Shown piece after piece: positions 1-7,118 of a DNA stretch of 9,801 bases. Source of the stretch: CAXTPV01 sp964249405. GTDB lineage: Bacteria > Pseudomonadota > Alphaproteobacteria > Acetobacterales > Acetobacteraceae. The notes beneath the pieces are model-generated. The model searched no databases. It had not been told where the DNA came from and worked only from the letters and a program-made list of their open reading frames with translations. The position numbers and the translations under genes are program-made. Each line of letters begins with the position of its first letter. Position 1 is the first letter of the stretch. Location of the stretch: positions 1-9,801 of the forward strand of contig CAXUBX010000106.1 in NCBI GenBank assembly GCA_964249405.1. The letters are read 5' to 3'.

Positions 1-557
1 TAGCCGCCGAAATTCTGCATCGCGCCGAGCGACGCCGTCACATGCCCCGGTGCCGCGACCGTCGGCATCGCCCAGGACGTGCTCGTGCAGACGTAGATCA
101 GGAACATGGCAACCGAGATCAGCGCGACCGCGGCCGCGTTGCTCGCGACCAGGGCGGCCGCCGCCGTGCACACCGCGACGCCGACGAGCGAGGCTGCCGT
201 GGAAAGCCGTCGGCTGTTGATCGGCGAGAGGCCGGCCCGCACGAGCGCGTCGACCAGAAAGCCGCCCGCGACGACGCCGAACAGCGCGGGGACGCTCGCG
301 ATCCAGCCGGTGCGGGCGATGCTCATATGGCGATCGGTCTCCAGGGAGCCCGGCAATCAGGCATTGTAGATCCAGAGGAACGCGGACAGCAGCCAGCCCA
401 TCTCGACGGCGTCGAAGCCGAGATCATGCCGGATCGGGTGGTTGGCGAAGGGGAGGGTCGCGCGATCCACGTAGTTGAGGGCGCCGCTCACCACGAGCAG
501 CGCGAGCGCCGTCCGCTGCACGTGGCGGAGCCGCCCGAGATCGAGACTCGCCGTCAT
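1..557 (-). pseudogene. MFS transporter remnant with internal deletion and in-frame TGA (3' end outside window)
   Basis: The gene starts at the ATG at 557 (MTASLDL) and reads 66 codons ending in FLWIYNA. It then meets TGA at 357-359 and stays open in the same frame to the window edge. The first part is a typical MFS N-terminus: a first membrane segment carrying LNYVDRATL, then a second one carrying MGWLLSAFLW. The part after the stop reads LPGSLETDRHMSIARTGW and then AALV-rich membrane segments up to MQNFGG. From memory, intact members of the anion:cation-symporter-like MFS branch carry W-[IL]-Y-N-A-W-L-P-G-Y-L-E followed by R-x-M-S-I at the seventh segment and N-F-G-G-Y near the tenth. The TGA therefore replaces the Trp codon (TGG), and roughly 190 residues between segments 2 and 7 are missing. 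Substrate uptake is not expected. The 3' end and true length lie outside the window. Confidence 0.85.
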
Positions 558-650
558 CGAGCCGTTTCCGGGACGGACGCGATCATCGGTCGCCTCTCTT
601 CGTGACCGTCGTGCGTTCCGCGGCAGATCGGGCTCGAGGAACACGATGTC

Positions 651-1505
651 ATGCAAGACCCTTCCCGGCGGCCGCGTCCAGGCCTCGTGCCGCTCGCGGC
701 CGCGCTCGCGTTCGCCGCATCGGCCGGTGTCGCGGGCTGCGGACGCGCGCCGAAGCGCAGTCCGCCCCCGCCGAACCCTGCCCCCGCCGCGCCGGCGCGA
801 CCGGCAGCCGCCGCTCCGCCCCCGGCAGCCTCGGCCGGCACCGCGACCAGGGCGGCCGAAGCCGACCTCGCCCGGGACGGGACGGTTCCTGCCGGCGCCA
901 CGTTCCGCGGCGTCACCGCCTGGAAGCAGGCGATGGCAGGGCGGGTCGCCGTCTGCGGCCAGACCGATCCGTTCAAGGACGATCCGGCGGTGTTCGTCCC
1001 GTTCGTCTCGGTGATGGCGCCCGGACAAGGGGCGCCGGTCGATCGGTTCGTCGGCAGCACGACGGACGACGCCGACCGCGTCTACGAGGCGATCACCGGC
1101 TACTGCTTCGACGGCGGCGGTCCGGTCCCGGCGCTCAACCCGAGCCCGCTGCCGATCCCGCCGCTGCCGAACGCGACCCCCTCCCCTCAGGGCGGGACCG
1201 AAGCCTCCGGCGCGCCGCCGCCGCCGAGCCGTCCGGTCTCTCCGGAGACGCCCCCGGCGGCGGCGGCCGGGCCACCGACGCCCACGCCGGCACCGGCACC
1301 GACACCGGCGGAAACGCCGCCACCTGGCGGCACCGTGACGCTCCGCCAGGACGCCAACATCCACACCGCTCCGCACGGGCTGACGATCCGGGTCCTCCCG
1401 GCGGGCACCGCACTCCACGTGTTCGCAACCGCGCCCGGCGGGTGGCTCGAGGTGGGTTCGACCGCGCCGGAGGGCTGGGTGCACGACAGCATGGTGGTCC
1501 CGTGA
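651..1505 (+). CDS. Proline-rich lipoprotein with C-terminal SH3-like domain
   Basis: This is a 284-residue predicted envelope protein. Residues 1-30 look like a lipoprotein signal: basic RRPRP, a hydrophobic stretch LVPLAAALAFAA, and lipobox VAGC with Cys30 as the lipidation site. Residues 33-65 are a Pro/Ala-rich linker. Residues about 83-155 form a compact region with two cysteines (C102, C152) that could make a disulfide; I do not recognise this domain. Residues about 157-226 are a second Pro-rich linker (PTPTPAPAPTPAE). Residues 228-284 resemble a bacterial SH3 domain, with LRQDANIHTAP, an LPAGT turn, GGWLEV and GWVHDS. Such domains often bind peptidoglycan or peptides, so a wall-facing role is an inference only. 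The ATG at 651 has GAGGA about 10 nt upstream. It is divergent from the MFS remnant and convergent with ftsK, 24 nt apart. The ORF is intact. Confidence 0.82.
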   Translation: MQDPSRRPRPGLVPLAAALAFAASAGVAGCGRAPKRSPPPPNPAPAAPARPAAAAPPPAASAGTATRAAEADLARDGTVPAGATFRGVTAWKQAMAGRVAVCGQTDPFKDDPAVFVPFVSVMAPGQGAPVDRFVGSTTDDADRVYEAITGYCFDGGGPVPALNPSPLPIPPLPNATPSPQGGTEASGAPPPPSRPVSPETPPAAAAGPPTPTPAPAPTPAETPPPGGTVTLRQDANIHTAPHGLTIRVLPAGTALHVFATAPGGWLEVGSTAPEGWVHDSMVVP

Positions 1506-1526
1506 CGCGCCGGACCGGCCCGCGCG
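1506..1526. terminator. Weak candidate hairpin between convergent genes
   Basis: CGCGC at 1506-1510 can pair with GCGCG at 1522-1526, then a C-C mismatch, then two more G-C pairs around a 5-nt loop. It fills the 24-nt gap between the stop codons of the lipoprotein gene and ftsK, which is where a shared terminator would lie. There is no T-run on either side, and short GC inverted repeats arise easily by chance at this base composition. Confidence 0.3.
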
Positions 1527-1529
1527 CCG

Positions 1530-4268
1530 TCAGTCGACGTCCATCTCGGACGCGCGCCGCACCAGGATCTCCCGCTTGCCGACGTGGTTCGCCGGCCCGA
1601 CGATCCCTTCCTTCTCCATCTGCTCGATCAGCTTGGCCGCCCGGTTGTAGCCGATCGAGAGATGCCGCTGGATGAAGCTCGTGCTCGCCTTGCCCTCGCG
1701 CGACACGAGCGCGACGGCCTGGTCGAACAGCGAGGTCTCGTCGAGCAGATTGCCCTGGGCGGGGCCGCTGCCCTGAGGGGTCGTGTCCTCCTCGTCGGCG
1801 TCCGTCACCTCGTCCACGTAGTCGGGGAGACCCTGGCTCTTCAGGAAGGCGACGATCTCCTCGACCTCGCGGTCGTCGACGAACGGCCCGTGCACGCGGG
1901 TGATCCGGCCGCCGCCCTGCATCGTCAGCATGTCGCCCTGGCCGAGCAGCTGCTCGGCACCCTGCTCGCCGAGGATGGTCCGGCTGTCGAACTTGCTGAT
2001 CACCTGGAACGAGATCCGGCTCGGGAAATTCGCCTTGATGGTGCCGGTGATGACATCGACGGACGGCCGCTGCGTCGCCATGATCACGTGGATCCCGGCC
2101 GCCCTGGCCATCTGGGCCAGGCGCTGCACCGCGGACTCGATCTCCTTGCCGGCGACCATCATGAGATCGGCCATCTCGTCGATCACCACCACCAGGAACG
2201 GCATCGGCCGGAGATCGATGCGCTGCTCCTCGAACACCGGCTTGCCGGTCTCGCCGTCGAACCCCGTCTGGACTCGACGCGACAGGTCCTCGCCGCGAGC
2301 CCGCGCCTCGGCCGCCTTGTCGTTGTAGCCGCCGATGTTGCGGACCCCGAGCTGGCTCATCAGCCGGTAGCGCCGCTCCATCTCGCGCACCGTCCACTTG
2401 AGTGCGGTGACCGCCTTCTTCGGATCCGTGACCACGGGCGCCATCAGGTGCGGGATGCCGTCGTAGACCGAGAGCTCCAGCATCTTCGGGTCGATCATGA
2501 TGAGCCGGCACTCGTCCGGCGACAGCCGATAGAGGAGCGAGGCGATCATCGCGTTGACGCCGACCGACTTGCCGGAGCCCGTGGTGCCCGCGATCAGCAG
2601 GTGCGGCATGCGGGCGAGATCGGCGAGGATCGGGGCGCCGCCGATGTCCTTGCCGAGTGCCAGCACGAGGCGGGCGCCGTGCGCGCGGAACGCCTCCGAA
2701 CCGAGCAGCTCGGCGAGGAAGACGGTCTCTCGCCTGGCGTTCGGGATCTCGATGCCGATGACGTTGCGACCCGGCACGGTGGCGATGCGGACCGCGGTGA
2801 CCGAGAGGGACCGGGCGACGTCGTCGGCGAGCCCGATCACGCGCGCGCTCCGGATCCCGGGCGCCGGCTCGAGCTCGTAGAGCGAGACCACCGGTCCGGT
2901 GCGGATGTCCCGGATCGCCCCCTGCACGCCGTAATCCGCGAGCACGGTTTCCAGCAGCCGCGCGTTGGCCTCGAGGGCTTCGCGCGACGGCCCGAAGGCC
3001 TGCGCCGCCGGCGGCGCGTGCAGCAGCGAGAGTGGCGGGAACCGCCACCCGGCCGCCGCCGGTGCCGGATCGGCCTGGAAGCTCCGGGGGCGGCCGGGCT
3101 CGCTCCGGGGCGCCACGCGCGGCTCGAGACCGGACGGACGGTCCTCGTCGTCGGCGCCGCCCTTCCTCGGCGCGAGCAGGCGGCCGACGCCGGCAAGCGC
3201 CAGGAACCTGGAAGGGCGGCCTTCCGCCGACGGGAAGCCCTCGCCTTCCTGCCGGCGGTCGCGCGCCGGCCTGTCCTCGCTCGAGGCCGGAACGCGACGC
3301 GGCGCGGTGCCATCCGCCGGCGGCGGCAGGGCGATCGGGGGACGTTCGTCGTCGTCGGGCCGAACCCGGTCGCGGCGCTCGATCGCGCGCTCGCGTCTCG
3401 ACGGCTCGCCCGGCTTTCCGCGGACCGCCAATCGCCGGTCACCGGCAAGCAGGGCACGCGCGCTTTCGCGCTCGGCCTCGAGGAAGGGATCGGACCCGGA
3501 GGGCGCCAGGGCCGTTCGCCGGGGAGCCTCCGCGATCTCGAGATCGGCGCCGCCATCGGGTTCGGCGAGGTGGAAGGACGGCGCAGGGCGAAGGCTCCGG
3601 CCCTGCCGCCGGCCGGCCGAGCCGCCACGAAGCCGGAACGGCAGCCTCGCCGCTCCGATCAGCCCGAAGCCGACCCGCCGCCACTCGCCGGCCGACAGGC
3701 CGAGTGCGAGCGTCGTCAGCAGCACGGCAAGGACGAGACCGGCGAGCCAGACGAGCGCGCCGCCGAGCGGGCCCGCGATGCCGCGGCCGGCCGCGAGAGC
3801 GCTTCCCGCGAAGGTGTCGCCGACCGCACCGCCGGGGCCCGCGGCGCTCGGGAACCCTGCGCCGAGGCCCGCCATCGAAGGGAGGGCGGCCAGCACGGCG
3901 GCGCCGGCCGGCATCGCGGCGAACAGCGCGGTCAGCCGGAGCGTGACCGAGCCGAGCCCCCGGCGGGACGCGATCCGCCACGCCCAGGCGAGCAGACAGG
4001 CCGACGGCAGGGCGCCGGCCAGGCCGAACCACTGGAACAGGAGGTCGGCGACGTCGGCGCCGGGATGCCCGGCGACATTGCGGACCGGGCCGATCGTCGC
4101 CGTGTCGAAGGACGGGTCGGACGACGAATAGGTGCAGAGCGCCAGGCCGAGCGCGACGCCGGCGATCCCGAGCATGAGACCCGCGAACTCCGCGAGCCGT
4201 GACTGGAACTGCGCGGTCATCTGGGGGGACGCGAGGCGTCTCGCGGCGTTCGAGAACCCGGCTGGCAT
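1530..4268 (-). CDS. ftsK: DNA translocase FtsK
   Basis: This 912-residue protein is a septum-anchored ATPase that pumps chromosomal DNA and promotes dimer resolution at dif during division. Four hydrophobic segments lie near residues 28-46, 78-100, 110-130 and 168-191. A charged Arg/Asp/Pro-rich linker runs from about 195 to 430. The motor follows: an alpha-type subdomain begins near LEANARLLETV (about 431), Walker A GTTGSGKS is at 561-568, and Walker B VVVIDE at 693-698. The motor continues through MATQRPSVDVITG and SRTILGEQGAEQLLGQGDML. The winged-helix gamma domain, which reads polar DNA motifs, spans about 847-903 (FIQRHLSIGYNRAAKLIEQM). The length is normal for a compact FtsK. I kept the ATG at 4268, which has GGGAGCG upstream; the internal ATG at 4220 has no visible ribosome-binding site. 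It is divergent from the aldo/keto reductase and convergent with the lipoprotein gene. No defects are seen. Confidence 0.98.
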   Translation of the reverse strand: MPAGFSNAARRLASPQMTAQFQSRLAEFAGLMLGIAGVALGLALCTYSSSDPSFDTATIGPVRNVAGHPGADVADLLFQWFGLAGALPSACLLAWAWRIASRRGLGSVTLRLTALFAAMPAGAAVLAALPSMAGLGAGFPSAAGPGGAVGDTFAGSALAAGRGIAGPLGGALVWLAGLVLAVLLTTLALGLSAGEWRRVGFGLIGAARLPFRLRGGSAGRRQGRSLRPAPSFHLAEPDGGADLEIAEAPRRTALAPSGSDPFLEAERESARALLAGDRRLAVRGKPGEPSRRERAIERRDRVRPDDDERPPIALPPPADGTAPRRVPASSEDRPARDRRQEGEGFPSAEGRPSRFLALAGVGRLLAPRKGGADDEDRPSGLEPRVAPRSEPGRPRSFQADPAPAAAGWRFPPLSLLHAPPAAQAFGPSREALEANARLLETVLADYGVQGAIRDIRTGPVVSLYELEPAPGIRSARVIGLADDVARSLSVTAVRIATVPGRNVIGIEIPNARRETVFLAELLGSEAFRAHGARLVLALGKDIGGAPILADLARMPHLLIAGTTGSGKSVGVNAMIASLLYRLSPDECRLIMIDPKMLELSVYDGIPHLMAPVVTDPKKAVTALKWTVREMERRYRLMSQLGVRNIGGYNDKAAEARARGEDLSRRVQTGFDGETGKPVFEEQRIDLRPMPFLVVVIDEMADLMMVAGKEIESAVQRLAQMARAAGIHVIMATQRPSVDVITGTIKANFPSRISFQVISKFDSRTILGEQGAEQLLGQGDMLTMQGGGRITRVHGPFVDDREVEEIVAFLKSQGLPDYVDEVTDADEEDTTPQGSGPAQGNLLDETSLFDQAVALVSREGKASTSFIQRHLSIGYNRAAKLIEQMEKEGIVGPANHVGKREILVRRASEMDVD

Positions 4269-4398
4269 GGTCGGAAGGCGCTCCCGTTCGGTTCGTCCCG
4301 ACCGCTTCTATACAGGCTGGGGGTCCTGTGATGCACCGCCGGCGTTTGATCAGCGGAGGTCCGCCGCACCGAAGGCGGCCTCGGAAGGAGACGAAGTC
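4269..4398. promoter_or_regulatory. Divergent promoter region between ftsK and the aldo/keto reductase gene
   Basis: These 130 nt must hold promoters for both genes. The only AT-rich island is TTCTATACA at 4306-4314. TATACA at 4309-4314 could be a -10 element for the reductase with a poor -35 (TTCGGT, 4287-4292, 16-nt spacer). Read on the other strand, TGTATA could serve ftsK. CCGCC at 4361-4365 and GGCGG at 4374-4378 could form a small leader hairpin just before the reductase ribosome-binding site. All of this is pattern matching by eye. Confidence 0.35.
4385..4390 (+). promoter_or_regulatory. Ribosome-binding site fixing the reductase start
   Basis: AAGGAG lies 8 nt before the ATG at 4399. 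The reading frame is open back to 4132, across the start of ftsK, so this strong Shine-Dalgarno match is what places the true start at 4399 and not at the upstream ATG. Confidence 0.85.
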
Positions 4399-5400
4399 AT
4401 GGCACTTCCACGGAGACGGCTCGGCACGGACGGCCCCACGGTCGGCGCGATCGGTCTCGGCTGCATGGGCATGTCCGCCTTCTACGGCGGCCGGGACGAG
4501 GAGGAATCCGTCGCGACGCTCCGCCTGGCCCTCGAGCAGGGCGTGACCCTGATCGACACCGCCGACATGTATGGGCAGGGCGAGAACGAGAGACTGGTCG
4601 GCCGGGTGGTGCGCGAGGCGGGTCCGGCGCGGGACGGCATCGTGCTGGCCACCAAGTTCGGCAACACCTGGAACGAGCGGGGCGAGCGCGGGCCGGTCAA
4701 CGGGCGCCCCGACTATGTCCGCTCGGCGTGCGACGCCAGCCTGCGCCGGCTCGGCCTCGACCGGATCGACCTCTACTACCAGCACCGGGTCGATCCGGAG
4801 GTGCCGATCGAGGACACCGTGGGAGCGATGGCCGAACTCGTCCGCGTCGGCAAGGTGCGACATCTCGGCCTTTCGGAGGCCGGCCCGGAGACCATCCGCC
4901 GTGCCCACCGGGTGCACCCCATCGCGGCGCTCCAGACCGAGTACTCGCTCTGGAGCCGCGATCCCGAGACGGACATCCTCGCCGTCACGCGCGAGCTCGG
5001 AATCGGCTTCGTGCCCTATTCGCCCCTCGGCCGCGGGTTCCTCACGGGGCAGATCACGTCGCTCGACGACCTCGATGCCGACGACTGGCGCCGGCAGAAC
5101 CCCCGGTTCCAGGGCGAGAACTTCGCGAAGAACCTCGCGCTGGTGGACGAGATCCGCTCGCTCGCCGAGCGCAAGGGCGTGACGCCCGGCCAGCTCGCGC
5201 TGGCCTGGGTTCTCTCGCGCGGCGCCGACCTCGTGCCGATCCCCGGCACCAAGCGTCGCCGCTACCTCTCCGAGAACCTCGGTGCCGCCGCGATCGAGCT
5301 GACCGAACAGGACCACGAAGCGATCGAGCGCGTGGTGCCGCCCGGCGCCTTTTCCGGAACACGCTATCCGGAAGCGGCGATGACGGCGGTCGGTCTCTGA
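4399..5400 (+). CDS. Aldo/keto reductase
   Basis: This 333-residue protein is a probable cytosolic NADPH-dependent oxidoreductase reducing aldehydes or ketones; the substrate cannot be read from sequence. The family signatures are present in order: GLGCMGMS near residues 19-26, DTADMYGQGENE with catalytic Asp53 and Tyr58, Lys86 in ATKFG, and His129 in YYQHRVDP, giving the complete Asp-Tyr-Lys-His tetrad. VRHLGLSE and FVPYSPLGRGFLTG follow, and IPGTKR at 281-286 forms the usual phosphate-binding stretch for the NADPH adenosine 2'-phosphate. Length and motif spelling (YYQHRVDP, YSLWSRDPE) fit the AKR13/YakC-type group common in bacteria. The start is set by AAGGAG 8 nt upstream. It is divergent from ftsK and convergent with the protease gene, so it is probably monocistronic and ends in a strong hairpin. 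No defects are seen. Confidence 0.95.
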   Translation: MALPRRRLGTDGPTVGAIGLGCMGMSAFYGGRDEEESVATLRLALEQGVTLIDTADMYGQGENERLVGRVVREAGPARDGIVLATKFGNTWNERGERGPVNGRPDYVRSACDASLRRLGLDRIDLYYQHRVDPEVPIEDTVGAMAELVRVGKVRHLGLSEAGPETIRRAHRVHPIAALQTEYSLWSRDPETDILAVTRELGIGFVPYSPLGRGFLTGQITSLDDLDADDWRRQNPRFQGENFAKNLALVDEIRSLAERKGVTPGQLALAWVLSRGADLVPIPGTKRRRYLSENLGAAAIELTEQDHEAIERVVPPGAFSGTRYPEAAMTAVGL

Positions 5401-5406
5401 CGGGCC

Positions 5407-5438
5407 GGTCCGGCGCCGGAGGATCCCGGCGCCGGACC
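5407..5438. terminator. Bidirectional hairpin between aldo/keto reductase and protease genes
   Basis: Positions 5407-5419 pair perfectly with 5426-5438 (13 bp, all but one pair G-C) around a 6-nt loop, AGGATC. The hairpin starts 7 nt after the reductase stop and lies 9 nt from the protease stop, so it can serve both convergent genes. Neither side carries a T-run, so it is not a textbook intrinsic terminator; it may act as a U-less terminator, with Rho, or as a 3'-end stabiliser. Confidence 0.7.
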
Positions 5439-5446
5439 ACGGGACG

Positions 5447-7063
5447 TCAGCCGCCGTTGTCGCCGCCGCCGTTGTCGCCGCCCGCGCCGTTGTCGCCGCC
5501 GCTGCCGTTGTCTCCCCCGCTGTCGTTGCCGCCGCCGTTGTCGTTCGACGACGGCGGCTGGACGGCGACGAACAGCATCTGGCCGTCCCGGATGATGCGC
5601 AGCGCGACCGTCTGGTTGGCGGCGATCGCCTGGTGCAGGGCGTTCGAGGCCTGCGCCGGAGACGCGATCTGGTGATTGCCCACGCCGACGATCACGTCGC
5701 CGGCCTGCAGTCCGGCCTGATCGGCGGGGCTGCCCGAAGTCACCTGCTGGATCACCGCCCCGCGGGTGTTCTCATCGAGCCCGAGTTGCTGGCGGGTGTC
5801 GTTGGTGAGAGGCCCCAGGGTCAGGCCGAAGCTCTTGCCGGCCTGCTGCGGGCTTTCCGAGTTGCCGCTGCCGAGCTTGGCGATCGTGATGCTCGTGGTG
5901 GCCGCCTTGCCGTTCCGGACATACTGGACCGAGGCATCGGAGCCGGGCTTGATCTGCCCGATCTGGATCGCGAGTTCGCGCGGTGTTCCCACGTGCTGCC
6001 CGTTCACGGCGATGATCACGTCGCCGGGCTTCAGGGGCGAACGGCTGGCGGGACTGTTGTCCTGGATGCTGGCGATCAACGCGCCGCGCTCGTCGGAACT
6101 GGCGGCGCCGGGGAGCGACAGCGCCTTCGCCATCGCGTCCGAGACGCCCTGGGCCTCGACGCCGAGGTAGCCGCGGGTGACGTGTCCGGTGTCGATGATC
6201 TGCTGGCTGATCGCCTTGACCGTGTCGGACGGGATCGCGAAGCCGATGCCGATCGAGCCGCCCGAGGGCGACAGGATCGCCGTGTTCACGCCGACAACCT
6301 TGCCGTCCTGGGTGAGCAGCGGGCCGCCGGAATTGCCGCGATTGATCGACGCGTCGGTCTGGATGAAGCTGTCGTAGCTGTCCTCACCGATGTCGCGGCC
6401 GCGTGCCGAGACGATGCCGGCGGTGACCGTGCCGCCGAGGCCGAACGGGTTGCCGACCGCGAGGACCCACTGCCCGGGCTCGACGTCCTCGCTGTTGCCG
6501 AGCAGGAGATAGGGCATCGACTTGCCCCCGGGCGGCGAGACCTTGAGGACCGCGAGATCGGTCCGCGGATCGCGCCCGATGACCTTGGCCGGAAGCTGGG
6601 TGCCGTCGTCGAGCTGGACCGTCACCGTGCTCGCGTCGGCGACGACGTGGTTGTTGGTGATGATCGTGCCGTTCGGCTTGATCAGGAAGCCGGACCCCTT
6701 GGCTTCCACCGTGCGGTGCTCCGGCTGCTGCGGCTGCATGCCGAACGGGAACGGGAAGGGGAACGGCATCTGCCCCTGTCCGCCGCCCTGGTCCTGATCC
6801 TCGTCGGCCGCGCCGTTCTTCAGCACCGCGGTGATCGACACCACCGCCGGCTTGATCTGCTTCACGAGGTTCGAGAAGTCGGGGAGCTTCTGCGGCAGCG
6901 CCTGCGGCTGGATCGCCTGCGCATGCGCCGCCGGCACGAGGTCGGCCATGCGCCCGGTCTCGATCCCGATACCCGCTCCGAACGCGATCGCGGTCGTGCC
7001 GAGCAGCGCGACCGCCAATCCACGCCGACGTCCCGCTGACTTCTGTGTCGACTTCATATCCAT
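5447..7063 (-). CDS. degP: DegP/HtrA-family periplasmic serine protease (Do family)
   Basis: This 538-residue protein is a periplasmic protease/chaperone that handles misfolded envelope proteins. Residues 1-48 are a long signal peptide: basic KSTQKSAGRRRG, a hydrophobic core, and a predicted cut after AHA (48/49). The trypsin-like domain carries the full triad: His139 in TNNHVV, Asp169 in RTDLAVL and Ser245 in GNSGGP. PDZ1 covers about 298-395 (GYLGVEAQ, LKPGDVIIAVNG) and PDZ2 about 410-503 (GLQAGDVIVGVG). Two odd segments stand out: a (Pro-Phe)4 run at 100-107 in the LA-loop region, and a Gly/Asn/Asp tail at 504-538. The ATG at 7063 has no strong ribosome-binding site, and the in-frame ATG at 7057 is an alternative start that barely changes the signal. 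It lies 55 nt downstream of tadA on the same strand, so co-transcription or a short private promoter are both possible. Confidence 0.95.
   Translation of the reverse strand: MDMKSTQKSAGRRRGLAVALLGTTAIAFGAGIGIETGRMADLVPAAHAQAIQPQALPQKLPDFSNLVKQIKPAVVSITAVLKNGAADEDQDQGGGQGQMPFPFPFPFGMQPQQPEHRTVEAKGSGFLIKPNGTIITNNHVVADASTVTVQLDDGTQLPAKVIGRDPRTDLAVLKVSPPGGKSMPYLLLGNSEDVEPGQWVLAVGNPFGLGGTVTAGIVSARGRDIGEDSYDSFIQTDASINRGNSGGPLLTQDGKVVGVNTAILSPSGGSIGIGFAIPSDTVKAISQQIIDTGHVTRGYLGVEAQGVSDAMAKALSLPGAASSDERGALIASIQDNSPASRSPLKPGDVIIAVNGQHVGTPRELAIQIGQIKPGSDASVQYVRNGKAATTSITIAKLGSGNSESPQQAGKSFGLTLGPLTNDTRQQLGLDENTRGAVIQQVTSGSPADQAGLQAGDVIVGVGNHQIASPAQASNALHQAIAANQTVALRIIRDGQMLFVAVQPPSSNDNGGGNDSGGDNGSGGDNGAGGDNGGGDNGG
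5454..5542 (-). repeat. Degenerate in-frame tandem repeat encoding the Gly/Asn/Asp protease tail
   Basis: The octamer CCGTTGTC (GACAACGG on the coding strand) occurs exactly at 5454, 5469, 5487, 5505 and 5535. The spacings are 15, 18, 18 and 30 nt, all multiples of three. Each copy encodes the DNG part of a GGDNG-like unit. In-frame spacing means copy-number change would lengthen or shorten the tail without a frameshift. Confidence 0.8.
6743..6766 (-). repeat. Four tandem hexamers encoding (Pro-Phe)4 in the protease
   Basis: On the plus strand the units read GAACGG, GAACGG, GAAGGG, GAACGG. On the coding strand they give Pro-Phe four times, inside the segment between the first beta strands of the protease domain, before the catalytic His. 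In DegP this region is the regulatory LA loop, which often holds aromatic residues. Confidence 0.8.
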
Positions 7064-7118
7064 GTGATCCGCTTTGTGTTTTCTCGACGTCTGGCCACGG
7101 CATAACCGACGGCACCGA

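Noticed and set aside
357..359. UGA read as tryptophan (alternative code), which would restore the transporter frame
   Set aside because: Other genes in the window end in TGA at the expected family length (for example 1503-1505, 5398-5400, 8438-8440), and the transporter would still lack its middle segments.
450..457. GGGGAGGG, matching the E. coli KOPS pattern GGGNAGGG read by FtsK
   Set aside because: In a sequence this GC-rich several matches per 10 kb are expected by chance, and the species' own FtsK motif is unknown.
558..650. Possible promoter or operator between the transporter remnant and the lipoprotein gene
   Set aside because: I found no convincing -35/-10 pair or symmetric site in these 93 nt beyond the GAGGA ribosome-binding site.
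1584..4202. An 872-codon open frame on the plus strand opposite ftsK
   Set aside because: It is a shadow of ftsK: the minus-strand product has all FtsK motifs, while the plus-strand product is Arg/His/Asp-rich low-complexity text with no recognisable domain. High third-position GC removes stops from antisense frames.
3439..5316. A long minus-strand frame running across the ftsK promoter and the reductase gene
   Set aside because: It would cover two well-supported genes and the divergent promoter region, and its product is repetitive Arg/Gly/Pro text typical of a shadow.
5633..7039. A 468-codon open frame on the plus strand opposite the protease gene
   Set aside because: Same reasoning: the protease has a full triad, PDZ domains and signal peptide, and the opposite frame shows no motif and has no ribosome-binding site of note.
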